64,000 bases of DNA from Sulfurimonas aquatica (GCF_017357825.1 NZ_CP046072.1:1550001-1614000), one strand, 5' to 3'. Numbered from the stretch's first letter, positions 1 to 9,252 are shown. Notes: a model not told the origin generated them from the sequence alone. Numbers and translations: made by a program.

Positions 1-61
1 AGATCTAAATCCCATAGGTAAAACAACTATAAAAGGCAAAAATGTAGTTGAGATATTATAA
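1..61 (+). CDS. 3' end of an upstream gene, unidentified (possibly selD)
   Basis: An open frame enters from the left edge and ends with TAA at 59-61, immediately before the mnmH ATG at 62. Only 19 residues are visible and they end in KGKNVVEIL. Genes for MnmH often follow selD (selenophosphate synthase), and a C-terminal Pro-Ile-Gly followed by a short basic stretch would fit SelD. The visible part is too short to prove it. The zero-base spacing indicates co-transcription with mnmH. Confidence 0.4.
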   Translation, partial: DLNPIGKTTIKGKNVVEIL

Positions 62-1165
62 ATGCAAGAGCTTCCTCAAAGTGATGATTTTAAATCCATA
101 GTTTTAAATAATACACCGCTTATAGATGTGAGAGCACCTATTGAGTTTAATAAAGGTGCATTTAAAAACTGTGTTAATTTACCACTTATGAATGATGAAG
201 AACGCCATCTTGTAGGTATAAAGTATAAAGAACACGGAAATGTTGAAGCTATAAAACTAGGTCACAAGCTAGTAAAAGATGAAATAAAAGAGAGTCGTGT
301 AAAAGCCTGGTGTGATTATAAAATGCAACATCCTAATGCTCTACTTTACTGTTTTAGAGGTGGTCAGCGTTCTAAAATATCACAAGAGTGGATGAGAGAG
401 TCTAAAATAGATATCACTCGATTAAGAGGTGGTTACAAAGCATTTAGAAGCTACTTGATGAGAGAGATAGAAGAGTCTCCAAAACATTTTAAACCTATCA
501 TTATAGGTGGTCGTACGGGCTCTGGAAAAACTATACTCTTAAAAGATATAAAAAACTCTATAGATTTAGAGGGTTTAGCAAACCATAGAGGTTCCTCTTT
601 TGGTAGAAAAATCACGCCCCAACCAACACAGATTAATTTTGAAAACGCTCTTGCATATGATTTAATTCAAAAGCTTGATTATGGTTTTAAAGAACTCTAT
701 TTTGAAGATGAGGGAAAATACGTCGGTGGTGTTTGTATTCCCAAAGAGTTTGCCGAGTACCTCTCATCAGCTCCTCTCATCATACTTGAAACACCAGAGA
801 GTCAACGCATAGAGATCACCTTTGATGAGTATGTCGTTCAAGCACAAACGAGCTATAAGTCACACTTTGAAAAAAACGCTTTACAAGAGTGGGCTAAAGA
901 TATTGGGGAGGCTATGAAACGCATAAATAGAAGACTCGGACTTGAGAGATATAAGGTAGTTTGTGAACTGTTTGAAGATGCCCTCAATGAACAGATGAAA
1001 AACAACTCTCTAAATCTATATAAAACATGGGTTAAGTACCTTCTCAACGAATATTACGACCCAATGTACGATTATCAGATAGAAAAAAATGCTTCTAGAA
1101 TAGTTTTTCGAGGAAATAGTGAAGAGATTCTTTCTTATGTGAAAGAGAAAAGTAGTGGTATATAA
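62..1165 (+). CDS. mnmH: tRNA 2-selenouridine synthase MnmH (SelU/YbbB)
   Basis: MnmH replaces the sulfur of 2-thiouridine at the wobble position of Lys, Glu and Gln tRNAs with selenium from selenophosphate, through a geranylated intermediate. The 367-aa protein has the family layout. An N-terminal rhodanese domain has the catalytic cysteine at residue 97 in YCFRGGQRS, and a P-loop domain has the Walker A motif GRTGSGKT at residues 150-157. Length is normal for the family. The gene abuts the stop codon of the preceding gene, so it is probably the last gene of an operon. A perfect hairpin follows its stop. Its presence implies that the cell makes selenophosphate. Both hydrogenase large subunits in this window use cysteine, not selenocysteine, so the selenium use seen here is in tRNA. 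Confidence 0.93.
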   Translation: MQELPQSDDFKSIVLNNTPLIDVRAPIEFNKGAFKNCVNLPLMNDEERHLVGIKYKEHGNVEAIKLGHKLVKDEIKESRVKAWCDYKMQHPNALLYCFRGGQRSKISQEWMRESKIDITRLRGGYKAFRSYLMREIEESPKHFKPIIIGGRTGSGKTILLKDIKNSIDLEGLANHRGSSFGRKITPQPTQINFENALAYDLIQKLDYGFKELYFEDEGKYVGGVCIPKEFAEYLSSAPLIILETPESQRIEITFDEYVVQAQTSYKSHFEKNALQEWAKDIGEAMKRINRRLGLERYKVVCELFEDALNEQMKNNSLNLYKTWVKYLLNEYYDPMYDYQIEKNASRIVFRGNSEEILSYVKEKSSGI

Positions 1166-1182
1166 AATTATGTTCTTCAAAC

Positions 1183-1205
1183 AATCCTAAGCAAAGCTTA
1201 GGATT
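1183..1205. terminator. hairpin between convergent mnmH and flp-like gene
   Basis: A perfect 10-bp stem, AATCCTAAGC and GCTTAGGATT, closes on a 3-base loop. It sits 17 bases after mnmH and 17 bases after the convergent pilin gene. The T-tracts on both sides are weak, so a bidirectional terminator is likely but not a textbook one. Confidence 0.6.
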
Positions 1206-1221
1206 ATAAGGGACTAAGGAG

Positions 1222-1401
1222 TTAAGGTGCGATAGCAGCGTCAATTTTAGTTTTAGCAGCACCTTCGATAGCAGTCTTTTGAGTACCCATCCATGTGTCA
1301 ACGCCAGCAACTAAACCAACACCAACAACAACCAATAATAATGCTATAAGAACACCACTCATACCCTTTGTAGATTTAACGCGTTTAAGAAAATTTTTCA
1401 A
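1222..1401 (-). CDS. Flp-like type IVb pilin, small, TTG start
   Basis: A 59-aa reading frame starts with TTG at 1401, six bases after a good ribosome binding site (GGGAG), and ends with TAA at 1222. The protein is basic at the N-terminus (MKNFLKRVKSTKG), then has one long hydrophobic helix (GVLIALLLVVVGVGLVAGV) and a short polar tail rich in Ala and Lys. That is the layout of Flp pilins, the main fibre subunits of Tad pili. It follows the secretin gene and ends the Tad operon, which supports the role. The usual Glu-Tyr pair five and six residues after the processing glycine is absent; cleavage after Gly13 would place Leu-Ile there. It could be a minor or divergent pilin. An alternative major pilin could lie elsewhere in the genome. 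Confidence 0.75.
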   Translation of the reverse strand: MKNFLKRVKSTKGMSGVLIALLLVVVGVGLVAGVDTWMGTQKTAIEGAAKTKIDAAIAP

Positions 1402-1429
1402 TTCTTCTCCCTTTATAAATATTTGATTT

Positions 1430-1435
1430 ATTATA
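1430..1435 (-). promoter_or_regulatory. -10 box of the flp-like gene
   Basis: On the - strand TATAAT (preceded by GG) lies 28 bases before the TTG start, within a 90-base gap after the secretin gene that is AT-rich and carries T-tracts upstream, as is usual for the housekeeping promoters of this phylum. The pilin gene may therefore be transcribed at a higher level than the rest of the operon. Confidence 0.5.
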
Positions 1436-1491
1436 CCTTTTTATATACATCAAATCAAATAAGATTTACTATGTACAATTATATAAAAAAC

Positions 1492-3369
1492 TTATAACTC
1501 TTCCGTATACTTTTTAGAGATCCACAACTCTTCTTTAGCATCTCTACAGCCATCTTTACAATCTTGTTTAACCTTAACCCAAGTAAGACCATCTTGAGTC
1601 ACTTCTTGCTCTACAGTAAAGGGATGTCCCTGAGCCCAAACCTCTGCTGTATAGCCATCTGTAGGCTTTGATCGAACATAGATATTTTGGGCTGTGACCT
1701 TATACTGTTTGTCTATCTTTGGAGTAGTTTTCTTCTGAGTATTTACTTCTTCATTGATGATTAACTCTTCTTCATTAGATATAAATTCAGGAGCTAAAGC
1801 GGTCTCTATTTTTTCAACTTTTTTTGCTCTCTCAACAGTTGGAAATATAGTTTTTTTAGCTTCAACTTCTGCTGTGTTTAACACTAACTCTTCTTCTAAG
1901 TTTTCTTCTTCAACGAGAGTGCTTATTGCTTGTGGCGTTATATTTTGAGTAAGAGGTTTTTCTTGAACTTTCTTTTGTACTATTTTTTCTTTAGGACTAG
2001 GTGTATCTTCTACTTCAGCTAACTCTTTTTTGATAAGAACAAGTGAGTCTGCTCTACCCTCATTTGAACTATTCATATCCATAAGTATATTATTAAATGT
2101 TTCACTTTCAAGTTTTAGGTCACGATAGTAGTTACTATCATTTATATCTTCATTCGCGTCTATAATCTCAGGCACTATAAAAAAGAGTAAATCATTGTTT
2201 TTATTACTTGTAACAGTATGTTTAAACAGCTCACCAATCAAAGGGATATCGCCTAAAAATGGAATCTTCTCTTCTGCTTCAACCTCTTCAGAGTGAAGAC
2301 GACCACCAAGAGCGATAACATTCTTAGATTTTGCCACTACATCTGTGCTTATCTCTTTACTCACAAAAGAGGGAATAACAATGGGTTCAGAACCAAATCC
2401 ACCGGTACCTAGTTGAATATTATGCTCTTCATTTGGATCAAACTGACTGTCCACTATATGCACATCTACATGCATAAAATTTTCTTTTTCTAAAAAGTCA
2501 GTATTTAAAGTTAAACGCAGACCATACTCTTTTTCTTCGAGCTGTATAGTTGGAAAACCACCACCAGTTTGTGTAACGCCAACTGGTATGTAAACCTTGC
2601 CACCAACGTGAAAACTTGCGTTTCTATCTTCTGTTGTTATTAAAACCGTGTCATCAAGAATCTTTGCAATCCCTTTTGATTCTAAAAAATTCAGTGAGCC
2701 AACAAGGCTACTTTTTCCAGAGCTAAAAAAAGCACCAGTATTGTCAAGTAACCATCCACTAAATGTAGCACTATTCATTGCACTTGGATTAAGTGACACA
2801 TTAGTGTATTCATCAAAATATCCAAGACCAGTAACGCCACCAAGGTCCTTTGCCTTATTGTTATTTATTTCAACAAGATAAAGTTTTGTACGAATCATTT
2901 TATTTATTTTATCTGTCTGCGTTATATCCATAAGTGTAGTAAGGTCGATTCCTGCACTCTCTAAGAGTTCATATATGCGCTTTTTCTCATGAGGATCTTT
3001 AAACTTACCAGAGATTACCGTTGAACCATCCCCTACTTTACTTAGTTGAAGCTCAGGTTCAATAGTATTAATCATTTTTTGAATAAAACCGAGATTTTGA
3101 TTTACATATACATGATAGTTTTCAATACTATTATCACTATAGGTAATCAATATAGAAGTGTTACCACTCTTTTTACCAAATAGTTTTAGGTTAGTTCCAA
3201 ATCTAGAAGCCGAACCTAAAATCGATATATTCATAATCATCTTATTTCCAACAACTAGGCTTTTCACTTTTTTCTCTAGTTGAAGTACTTTATACTCATT
3301 TTCAAAGACTACAATGTCTTCTCCAAATAAAGCGATACAAAAAGCCAGTAGCAGTATTATTTTTTTCAT
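1492..3369 (-). CDS. Tad pilus outer-membrane secretin (RcpA/CpaC type) with C-terminal SH3-like domain
   Basis: This 625-aa protein forms the outer-membrane channel for the Tad pilus. It starts with a signal peptide (MKKIILLLAFCIALFG). Next come a pilus-secretin N-terminal domain, a BON-like segment near residues 110-140, and the secretin core up to about residue 410. The core is recognisable from VGGKVYIPVG, VIALGGRLHSEE and the closing IPFLGDIPLIGELFK, followed by a beta strand ending in FFIVPEI. After an acidic, Lys/Glu-rich linker the last 70 residues look like a bacterial SH3 domain (VTAQNIYVRSKPTDG), suggesting peptidoglycan or protein binding. That tail is unusual for RcpA. The gene follows the TadE-like gene by 9 bases in the same operon. 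Confidence 0.88.
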   Translation of the reverse strand: MKKIILLLAFCIALFGEDIVVFENEYKVLQLEKKVKSLVVGNKMIMNISILGSASRFGTNLKLFGKKSGNTSILITYSDNSIENYHVYVNQNLGFIQKMINTIEPELQLSKVGDGSTVISGKFKDPHEKKRIYELLESAGIDLTTLMDITQTDKINKMIRTKLYLVEINNNKAKDLGGVTGLGYFDEYTNVSLNPSAMNSATFSGWLLDNTGAFFSSGKSSLVGSLNFLESKGIAKILDDTVLITTEDRNASFHVGGKVYIPVGVTQTGGGFPTIQLEEKEYGLRLTLNTDFLEKENFMHVDVHIVDSQFDPNEEHNIQLGTGGFGSEPIVIPSFVSKEISTDVVAKSKNVIALGGRLHSEEVEAEEKIPFLGDIPLIGELFKHTVTSNKNNDLLFFIVPEIIDANEDINDSNYYRDLKLESETFNNILMDMNSSNEGRADSLVLIKKELAEVEDTPSPKEKIVQKKVQEKPLTQNITPQAISTLVEEENLEEELVLNTAEVEAKKTIFPTVERAKKVEKIETALAPEFISNEEELIINEEVNTQKKTTPKIDKQYKVTAQNIYVRSKPTDGYTAEVWAQGHPFTVEQEVTQDGLTWVKVKQDCKDGCRDAKEELWISKKYTEEL

Positions 3370-3378
3370 TCTTATTCC

Positions 3379-3816
3379 TTAGTTATCAGGGCAAACAATC
3401 GTAATTGTTGCGTTTTGTTCATGATATGAGTATGTTGTCATTTGAGAACTCAGTTTTTTATTACTCAGATAGCTTCCATCATAAGTATATTTGGCTATTA
3501 CTTCTATCTGTCCGCTTGCGGGACCATCAACTCTTGAGTATGTTGGAATTGATCCCTGCGGACAATATGAAGCAAGTTTTGTTTTAAGCTCGCTCACACC
3601 ATCTGCACTATCAATCACACTCCATACAGAGAGGTCGGTAACGCCGTTTAACTTGCTAGTTGCTAAATGTGTCATCAATTTTAAATTATTATCAATTCGC
3701 ATTACTGCCCAATACTCCATTAAAAACATCATGATAAACGCCATTGTAGGAAGGAGTAAAAGCAAAAATGCCATAATCTCCGCAATGGCTAAACCACTAC
3801 GCATTCTAGTCTTCAT
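3379..3816 (-). CDS. TadE-like pseudopilin
   Basis: A 145-aa protein with a short basic N-terminus, then one hydrophobic helix. The sequence RSGLAIAEIMAFLLLLLP carries a prepilin-peptidase motif: glycine followed five residues later by glutamate (G-LAIAE). This matches TadE/TadF pseudopilins, which are processed by TadV and needed to assemble the Flp fibre. The rest is a small extracytoplasmic domain with two cysteines, at SYCPQGS and TIVCPDN, that could form a disulfide. The start overlaps the end of the CpaB gene by 11 bases, indicating translational coupling. No second TadE/F gene with a clear motif was found in the locus. Confidence 0.75.
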   Translation of the reverse strand: MKTRMRSGLAIAEIMAFLLLLLPTMAFIMMFLMEYWAVMRIDNNLKLMTHLATSKLNGVTDLSVWSVIDSADGVSELKTKLASYCPQGSIPTYSRVDGPASGQIEVIAKYTYDGSYLSNKKLSSQMTTYSYHEQNATITIVCPDN

Positions 3817-4702
3817 AAGAGATGCTTACCTTATCAAGATTTTTAACACGTTTAAGGGTTCGTTTGTGTTTAACTTTTGGAGCAGCAGTGTTTAGTAACA
3901 TCTTAGACTTCTCTTTTTGAACTATCTCATTAATCTCAGTTGCTGCTTTTACCATCCATAAGTGACCACGATTCTCTTTTGAGCCATATACGCGTTTAGA
4001 GTTCAAATCTTGCGTTTTATAGTACATAGGTAAAAGGTTTTTAATATTATTTGGAGTTATTTTTAAGACTACGCTATCGGCTATAGATATTTTATTTTGA
4101 TCTTCATACTTTATATCGCTTAGAGCGTCAAGAACTACTGACTTGTGGATAAAAGAGTCTATGGGTACATGTAAAGCTATATATTTTGTACTAAATTTAT
4201 ACTCTTGATTTTTACTTTTGCTAGGGTAAACTGAGACAATATCAATAAAGTCGCCTTTTTTCAAAGAGTTATCAACATTTTGAAAAATACTTAAAGGAAT
4301 TGTTATCGTATCACTCTGTAAATCTTGAGTTACTTCTTCAACAACTTCTAGAGTTTCTACAACAATACTCTCATCATCTTCAGGCTTTAGCAGACTTAAT
4401 TTTTCAGGACGAAGAGGTTCACTTGCTAAGATTTTAACCTTTGCATAACGCCCAACAATCTCAGCTTTTGTGAGCGGAGTATAGTTTATATAACTCTTAG
4501 GTAAACGACTCATTTGAATGTCAGCAGCTGTTATCACATCACCCTTTTCAAGTCCTCTACTTGCGATAACAACTTCAATGTGAGCTTCAATATATCTGTT
4601 TAACTCACTATGCTTAGAATACATAAGTAGTGCAATCGAGGATGCAAATATTACCAGAGCGAGTAGTGCTCCAACTAATATTTTTGTCTTTTTTTCTCTC
4701 AT
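3806..4702 (-). CDS. Tad pilus assembly protein CpaB/RcpC
   Basis: A 298-aa periplasmic protein anchored by one N-terminal membrane helix after a basic start (MREKKTKILVG). An SAF domain follows at about residues 40-105, with VVIASRGLEKGDVITAADI and a second part containing GRYAKVKI. This is the signature of CpaB/RcpC, which works with the secretin in Tad export and may bind peptidoglycan or modified pilins. The C-terminal part is a beta-rich domain with FIDIVSVYP and a basic tail. It lies between the inner-membrane TadC gene and the TadE-like gene in one operon. Confidence 0.88.
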   Translation of the reverse strand: MREKKTKILVGALLALVIFASSIALLMYSKHSELNRYIEAHIEVVIASRGLEKGDVITAADIQMSRLPKSYINYTPLTKAEIVGRYAKVKILASEPLRPEKLSLLKPEDDESIVVETLEVVEEVTQDLQSDTITIPLSIFQNVDNSLKKGDFIDIVSVYPSKSKNQEYKFSTKYIALHVPIDSFIHKSVVLDALSDIKYEDQNKISIADSVVLKITPNNIKNLLPMYYKTQDLNSKRVYGSKENRGHLWMVKAATEINEIVQKEKSKMLLNTAAPKVKHKRTLKRVKNLDKVSISYED

Positions 4703-4731
4703 TTATATCCTTTTTTAAGTTTTGTTTTTTA

Positions 4732-5565
4732 TTAGAATTTAGGCATTAAAGCATCAGCTGCCATTGGAAAAGCAATCATTGCAATAACAGCAGGCAAGAT
4801 AAAGATAAACATCGTAAACGTGAGACTTATATTCATAGTAGCTGCACGTTTTTCGACATTTAACATATCCATATCTTTAATCTCTTGTGCTTGGTTTTCA
4901 AAAATACTTTTAACACCAATTCCGGTCTCTTCAGACAACTTCATAAAGCCCACTATTGTTTTCACAGCGGGAGAGCCTGTTCTTTGAGAAAGGTTTTCAT
5001 ATGCTATTTCACTCGAGTATGTAATAAACTCATACTTAAAACGTTCTGACTCCGCTAATAGATCATTTCCAATTACGGACTTACCCTCAACTGTAACAAC
5101 ATCGATGGCGTTATTAAGACCACCCCCACCTTCTAAGATGATAATTAAAAGGTCAAGAAATATTGCTAAGTCATTTTCTATTCGTTTAATACGAGCCTTG
5201 CGTTGTTCATCTAAATATAAAAAAGGAGTTAAAGTAGCTATAGCCAAACTAATAAAAATAATCATAAAATTTATCATAGGTTTTAAGTCTAATATCAGAG
5301 TTAAAGAAGCTAATGCAAAACCTGCTACTACACCTGCTAATACTACTTCATTAAAATTACTGCGTTTTAATCCAGCTTGTAGTAACTTTAATTTGAATTC
5401 TGCTTTTTTTGTACTTTCAGATTGTTCAAGTAGGGCTGCGTCATTCATATAAAAGACTTTATTTAGCCAACTTTTATGCTTATAGCCTATAAAAAAATAC
5501 CACCCTAATAGTCCAGACATTACTAAAAAAGAGAGAATCATAAGTAGTGTTGCAAAAGTTATCAT
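4732..5565 (-). CDS. tadC: Tad inner-membrane platform protein TadC
   Basis: A 277-aa integral membrane protein with a type II secretion F domain: conserved ERFKYEFITYSSEIAYE followed by SGSPAV-like sequence (RTGSPAVKTIVGFMKLSEETG) and transmembrane helices at both ends. TadC pairs with TadB to form the inner-membrane base on which the ATPase TadA acts. Its start codon shares a base with the TadB stop, which implies coupled translation. Length is close to the usual 280-310 aa for the family. Confidence 0.88.
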   Translation of the reverse strand: MITFATLLMILSFLVMSGLLGWYFFIGYKHKSWLNKVFYMNDAALLEQSESTKKAEFKLKLLQAGLKRSNFNEVVLAGVVAGFALASLTLILDLKPMINFMIIFISLAIATLTPFLYLDEQRKARIKRIENDLAIFLDLLIIILEGGGGLNNAIDVVTVEGKSVIGNDLLAESERFKYEFITYSSEIAYENLSQRTGSPAVKTIVGFMKLSEETGIGVKSIFENQAQEIKDMDMLNVEKRAATMNISLTFTMFIFILPAVIAMIAFPMAADALMPKF

Positions 5566-6518
5566 TATCTATGTATCTTTGTAATCATTTTATTAACCAT
5601 TAGTCCTAGTACAACCCATAGCGCAATACCTAAAATCTGAAAACGGCCATACTCGGATGTCATAAAGTATTCATGCAATCTACCATCGAAGTTACTATTT
5701 AGGGAAAAATACAAAAACACAGCGATACCAGCAACTACATAAGAACCTATCGAGCCCTCTCTTGTTACTACGTCTACTTTCTCTTGCATCTTTTTTCTAT
5801 AACGCACAGTTGATTCAATCTTCTCTAGAGTCGCTGAAAAACGCCCTCCACTTGCACGTCCAATTTTAACAGCAAGAGCAAAGATACGAAGCTCTTTTGA
5901 ATCAACATACTGATTAAGATTAGCAAAGGCTTCCTCTTCGCCAATAGTATTTTTCTCCTGGAAAAAATTTGCAAATATTTTTTTAAACATCTTTGATCCA
6001 GAGACATTGATTGACTTACTCATTGCTTGCTCAAAACCAATACCATTTTGCATCATTTTCACCAAAACAGCGATAGCAATAGCTAAGGCAGTGTTAAACT
6101 CGTTCTTACGTTTTTCAATTATTGCTTTAAGTATAGTGTGGAATATGAAGGCTCCTAGTGGTAAGCCAATAACAAATCCACTCCAGTGTTGTAAAAACCA
6201 TGTAAACAAAACTCCAATACTCGCAGAAAAAGTCAAAAATAGCATTAAAAAAAGATAGCTAGAAAACTCAAAACCTGCCAAAAGCATACCTACGCTTACT
6301 CTTGACAAGAAAGATTGTGATTGTAACTTTCTTTTGGCTTCTACTAACGCAATTGAACTCTCTTCATTATGAGAAATCATTTTTTTAATATATTTTAAAT
6401 GCTTTGAACGTTTATACTCCATATAAAGCATATAAAATAGTATGGTTACACTCACACTAAGTAGTAGTAATAATAGTATCTGTATCTGTAAATCTGTCAT
6501 TATTGTAAGTTTGGCCAT
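5565..6518 (-). CDS. tadB: Tad inner-membrane platform protein TadB
   Basis: A 317-aa inner-membrane protein with the type II secretion F domain (VLVKMMQNGIGFEQAMSKS, then LRIFALAVKIGRASGGRFSATLE) and membrane helices at the N-terminus, centre and C-terminus. It forms the pilus assembly platform together with TadC. Two starts are possible. The one used here overlaps tadA by 19 bases. The alternative ATG at 6500 would give 311 aa and share one base with the tadA stop (TAATG), a common reinitiation arrangement. Neither has a strong ribosome binding site. Confidence 0.88.
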   Translation of the reverse strand: MAKLTIMTDLQIQILLLLLLSVSVTILFYMLYMEYKRSKHLKYIKKMISHNEESSIALVEAKRKLQSQSFLSRVSVGMLLAGFEFSSYLFLMLFLTFSASIGVLFTWFLQHWSGFVIGLPLGAFIFHTILKAIIEKRKNEFNTALAIAIAVLVKMMQNGIGFEQAMSKSINVSGSKMFKKIFANFFQEKNTIGEEEAFANLNQYVDSKELRIFALAVKIGRASGGRFSATLEKIESTVRYRKKMQEKVDVVTREGSIGSYVVAGIAVFLYFSLNSNFDGRLHEYFMTSEYGRFQILGIALWVVLGLMVNKMITKIHR

Positions 6519-8059
6519 CGCTCTACGATATTTTTTCCATCTGAATATGAAGACTGAATAATCTCAGTCATATAATGCTCTTGCCATCCACACATACGAC
6601 TTGGATGGAAGTTTCTCAACTCCTCCATTAACATATCTCGCGTTACAACAAACTCATCATCAAAAATGCGTTTATCCATCTTAATACCATTTTGCATCAT
6701 CTTCGCAGTAGCACGAGAAGACGCTGAAATAGCACGGAAAGTTCCACTTGAATCCATTGGATTATCAACATCTTGTGATCGTTTAAATTCAAAGAGATCA
6801 AGCATGGAGACAACTCCACCCTCTTCGACACGTTTTTCTGGCTCAGACATCTTTACCAATCGACGGCTACCATCTGGAAAACGTACTAACTGTACTATTA
6901 AGTCAACTGCAGAGATAATTTGAGAACGTACAAAGGTCATATTTGCAGTTGGACGTGCTTCTAAAAACATGTTCTCAATACGCACTATTGCTTCTTTGGT
7001 ATCATCAGCATGTATTGTAGTCATTGAGCCTGGATGCCCTGTATTCATAGCATTAAGCATTGTAACTATCTCAGGACCACGACACTCACCTACTATGATT
7101 CGTCTTGGACTTGAACGCAGAGCAGTTCGAAGTAGACTCTCTATAGTAATCTCACCTGCACCCTCTTCATTTGGTGGACGTGCTTCAAATGAGCGTATAC
7201 TATGACATGGAAGTTGTGGCTTCATCTCTTTAGTATCTTCAATAGTAAGGAGTTGATCCCCCTCATCAATAAAACGAGTTATAGAGTTTAAAAAGGTTGT
7301 TTTTCCACTAGACGTACCGCCTGAAACAACGATATTCAGCTTTCCTCTAATGGCACAGACTAAAAAGTACGCCATTTTCATGTCAATCATTTGAGAGTCA
7401 ACTAAAGACTCAAAAAGTAGAGGGATTTCTCTAAACTTACGAATCGTGATGTATGAACCTGGTTTGCCATCTCTATCAAGGTTTGCTGCGATTGGCGGGA
7501 TCTGTACTTCAACACGAGAGCCATCACGAAGTTTTGAAGATGCTATAGGCTTTGACTCATCCACTTTTCTATTTGATTCTGCAAGCATTCTGTTGATAAT
7601 TCTACGTAACTCCTCTTCACTTCTAAAGCGAAATGGCGTTGCTACAGTCTGTCCTGCATAGATAACATCAATATAATCTTTTGTATTGATGAGCACATCA
7701 TTTAAATCAATCCCTGCTAAACGCATAAGCGTTGAAATAGGTCCAAAATAAAGAAGATTATCTATAATAAAATCAGTTATTTCAATTTTTAGTTGATTTT
7801 TTGGAAGTGAGTACTCTGAGATATGTTTTGTAACAACATCACGAACCATGCGCTCTGTGAGTTCACTTTTAATATTCAATTTTTCAACAAAATCATCATA
7901 AATTTTATATGCAAGATTAAAGTACTCATTGCTACGGTACAAGATTGGAAAACATAGTTCACTACATGAACCCTCTTGTGTATTTAACTCTTTAGTTTCG
8001 ACTTTAGAGACTTCTTCTGGGGCTCTTTGTGAGCCTTTCATTTTATCTTTTAAAGCCAT
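6500..8059 (-). CDS. tadA: Tad pilus assembly ATPase TadA (CpaF)
   Basis: TadA is the secretion ATPase that powers Flp pilus assembly at the cytoplasmic face of the TadBC platform. The 519-aa protein has the Walker A motif GGTSSGKT at residues 247-254, the Walker B region RRIIVGECRGPE and the His-box TTIHADD, all typical of CpaF/VirB11-like ATPases. An N-terminal extension of about 60 residues is Glu/Lys-rich. The C-terminal extension after about residue 440 ends in a hydrophilic segment and is longer than in most CpaF proteins. It overlaps the tadZ stop by 10 bases. Confidence 0.93.
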   Translation of the reverse strand: MALKDKMKGSQRAPEEVSKVETKELNTQEGSCSELCFPILYRSNEYFNLAYKIYDDFVEKLNIKSELTERMVRDVVTKHISEYSLPKNQLKIEITDFIIDNLLYFGPISTLMRLAGIDLNDVLINTKDYIDVIYAGQTVATPFRFRSEEELRRIINRMLAESNRKVDESKPIASSKLRDGSRVEVQIPPIAANLDRDGKPGSYITIRKFREIPLLFESLVDSQMIDMKMAYFLVCAIRGKLNIVVSGGTSSGKTTFLNSITRFIDEGDQLLTIEDTKEMKPQLPCHSIRSFEARPPNEEGAGEITIESLLRTALRSSPRRIIVGECRGPEIVTMLNAMNTGHPGSMTTIHADDTKEAIVRIENMFLEARPTANMTFVRSQIISAVDLIVQLVRFPDGSRRLVKMSEPEKRVEEGGVVSMLDLFEFKRSQDVDNPMDSSGTFRAISASSRATAKMMQNGIKMDKRIFDDEFVVTRDMLMEELRNFHPSRMCGWQEHYMTEIIQSSYSDGKNIVERWPNLQ

Positions 8060-9252
8060 TTTTTGATTTTTTCCATAATAGAGTTTGATTTAGTAATCTT
8101 ATGTATGTTATTAACATGGAGCGCACTATCGTGAATGAAAAATTTTGTTATCATATCTTCAATTCCCAACATAAATGGCGAAGTAGGATAGACGTCATGA
8201 ACAAGTTTTGCTTCATTCCAACACTCTCTTAGATGCATGGCATCATTTGGTAGGGAGTAGTGCACTTCAAACTGGTGCTTAAGCCCTTTTGAGAGAATCT
8301 TTTTAGCTTCTTCTTCTGTTACCGTTCCAAAGGAGTCTGAACGATTTGCAATGATATGCGTCTTAGAGTACCAACCACTTTTATCTATGATGTCAATGTA
8401 TGTTTTAAGAATAGACATTGATGGGATACTAAACTCTGTAACCACATAGATACTATCAGCTAACTCTTGAATATCAATCTCAAGTTCAACATCTTCAAAC
8501 ATTCCTACATCTATAAGAATAAAGTCAAATTTATCTTTTATAAAGTTAATAAAATTTAAAAATCTTTGAATATTTTCTGGTTTTTCCAAATCTTCTCTAT
8601 CCGTATGCTTTTGAATACCCGGAACAAAGTAGAAGTTATTGCTATAACGCTCTAGTCCATTATCGAAAAGGTCTTCCATCTCAAGGTTTTGAAGCATAGC
8701 GATATCTATGATTGTTTTATTTGGCTGAACATGTTCAAAGAAGAGATTTGAAACTGATTTTGTGTATGCAAAATCTAAAAAGAGAACATTTTTATCTGGG
8801 TAATTCTCTGCTATGTTTTTTGCTATATTCATCGTGATGGTAGTCGTACCAACGCCACCGCTTATACCTGTAAATACAGAAATATTACTCTTACCACGGC
8901 GCTTTTTGATGATAGACTGTGACTTAAAGATAAGCTCTTTTACACTGTTTGGATTTGATTGCTCTTCATTTAGGTATGCGTCAACTCCTATCTTGCCAGC
9001 TAGTAGAGAGTACTCTATATCATCCTTACCAACTACTATCATATAGATATTATTAGAAAAATGAAGATCAGCTAACTGCTCTATATCTGAGAGTTGTTCA
9101 ACTCGGTATATTAAAACAATATCACGGTTTTTACTTCGTGCGTAAAAGTTTATAAAATCATCAATTGAGTTTAAACTATGGACTGCCTCAAATTCGTCTT
9201 TCAACTCAGTATAACACTCTTGATCTCTGTTTGAAACATATGCTATTATCAT
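8050..9252 (-). CDS. tadZ: Tad localisation protein TadZ (CpaE), MinD/ParA family
   Basis: A 400-aa protein with an N-terminal receiver-like domain (about residues 1-115) that lacks a clear phosphoacceptor context, and a C-terminal ParA/MinD-type ATPase domain. TadZ places the Tad machine at the cell pole or another site. The P-loop reads SGGVGTTT, where typical deviant Walker A motifs are KGGxGKT. Both the signature lysine and the catalytic lysine are replaced, so ATP hydrolysis is doubtful. FLDFAYTKS and DFILIDVG occupy the switch/Walker B positions. It lies between the unknown exported protein and tadA. Confidence 0.85.
   Translation of the reverse strand: MIIAYVSNRDQECYTELKDEFEAVHSLNSIDDFINFYARSKNRDIVLIYRVEQLSDIEQLADLHFSNNIYMIVVGKDDIEYSLLAGKIGVDAYLNEEQSNPNSVKELIFKSQSIIKKRRGKSNISVFTGISGGVGTTTITMNIAKNIAENYPDKNVLFLDFAYTKSVSNLFFEHVQPNKTIIDIAMLQNLEMEDLFDNGLERYSNNFYFVPGIQKHTDREDLEKPENIQRFLNFINFIKDKFDFILIDVGMFEDVELEIDIQELADSIYVVTEFSIPSMSILKTYIDIIDKSGWYSKTHIIANRSDSFGTVTEEEAKKILSKGLKHQFEVHYSLPNDAMHLRECWNEAKLVHDVYPTSPFMLGIEDMITKFFIHDSALHVNNIHKITKSNSIMEKIKKWL

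Noticed and set aside
3491-3895. 134-aa open frame antisense to the TadE-like and CpaB genes.
   Set aside because: It crosses the junction of two well-supported genes on the opposite strand and has no features of its own.
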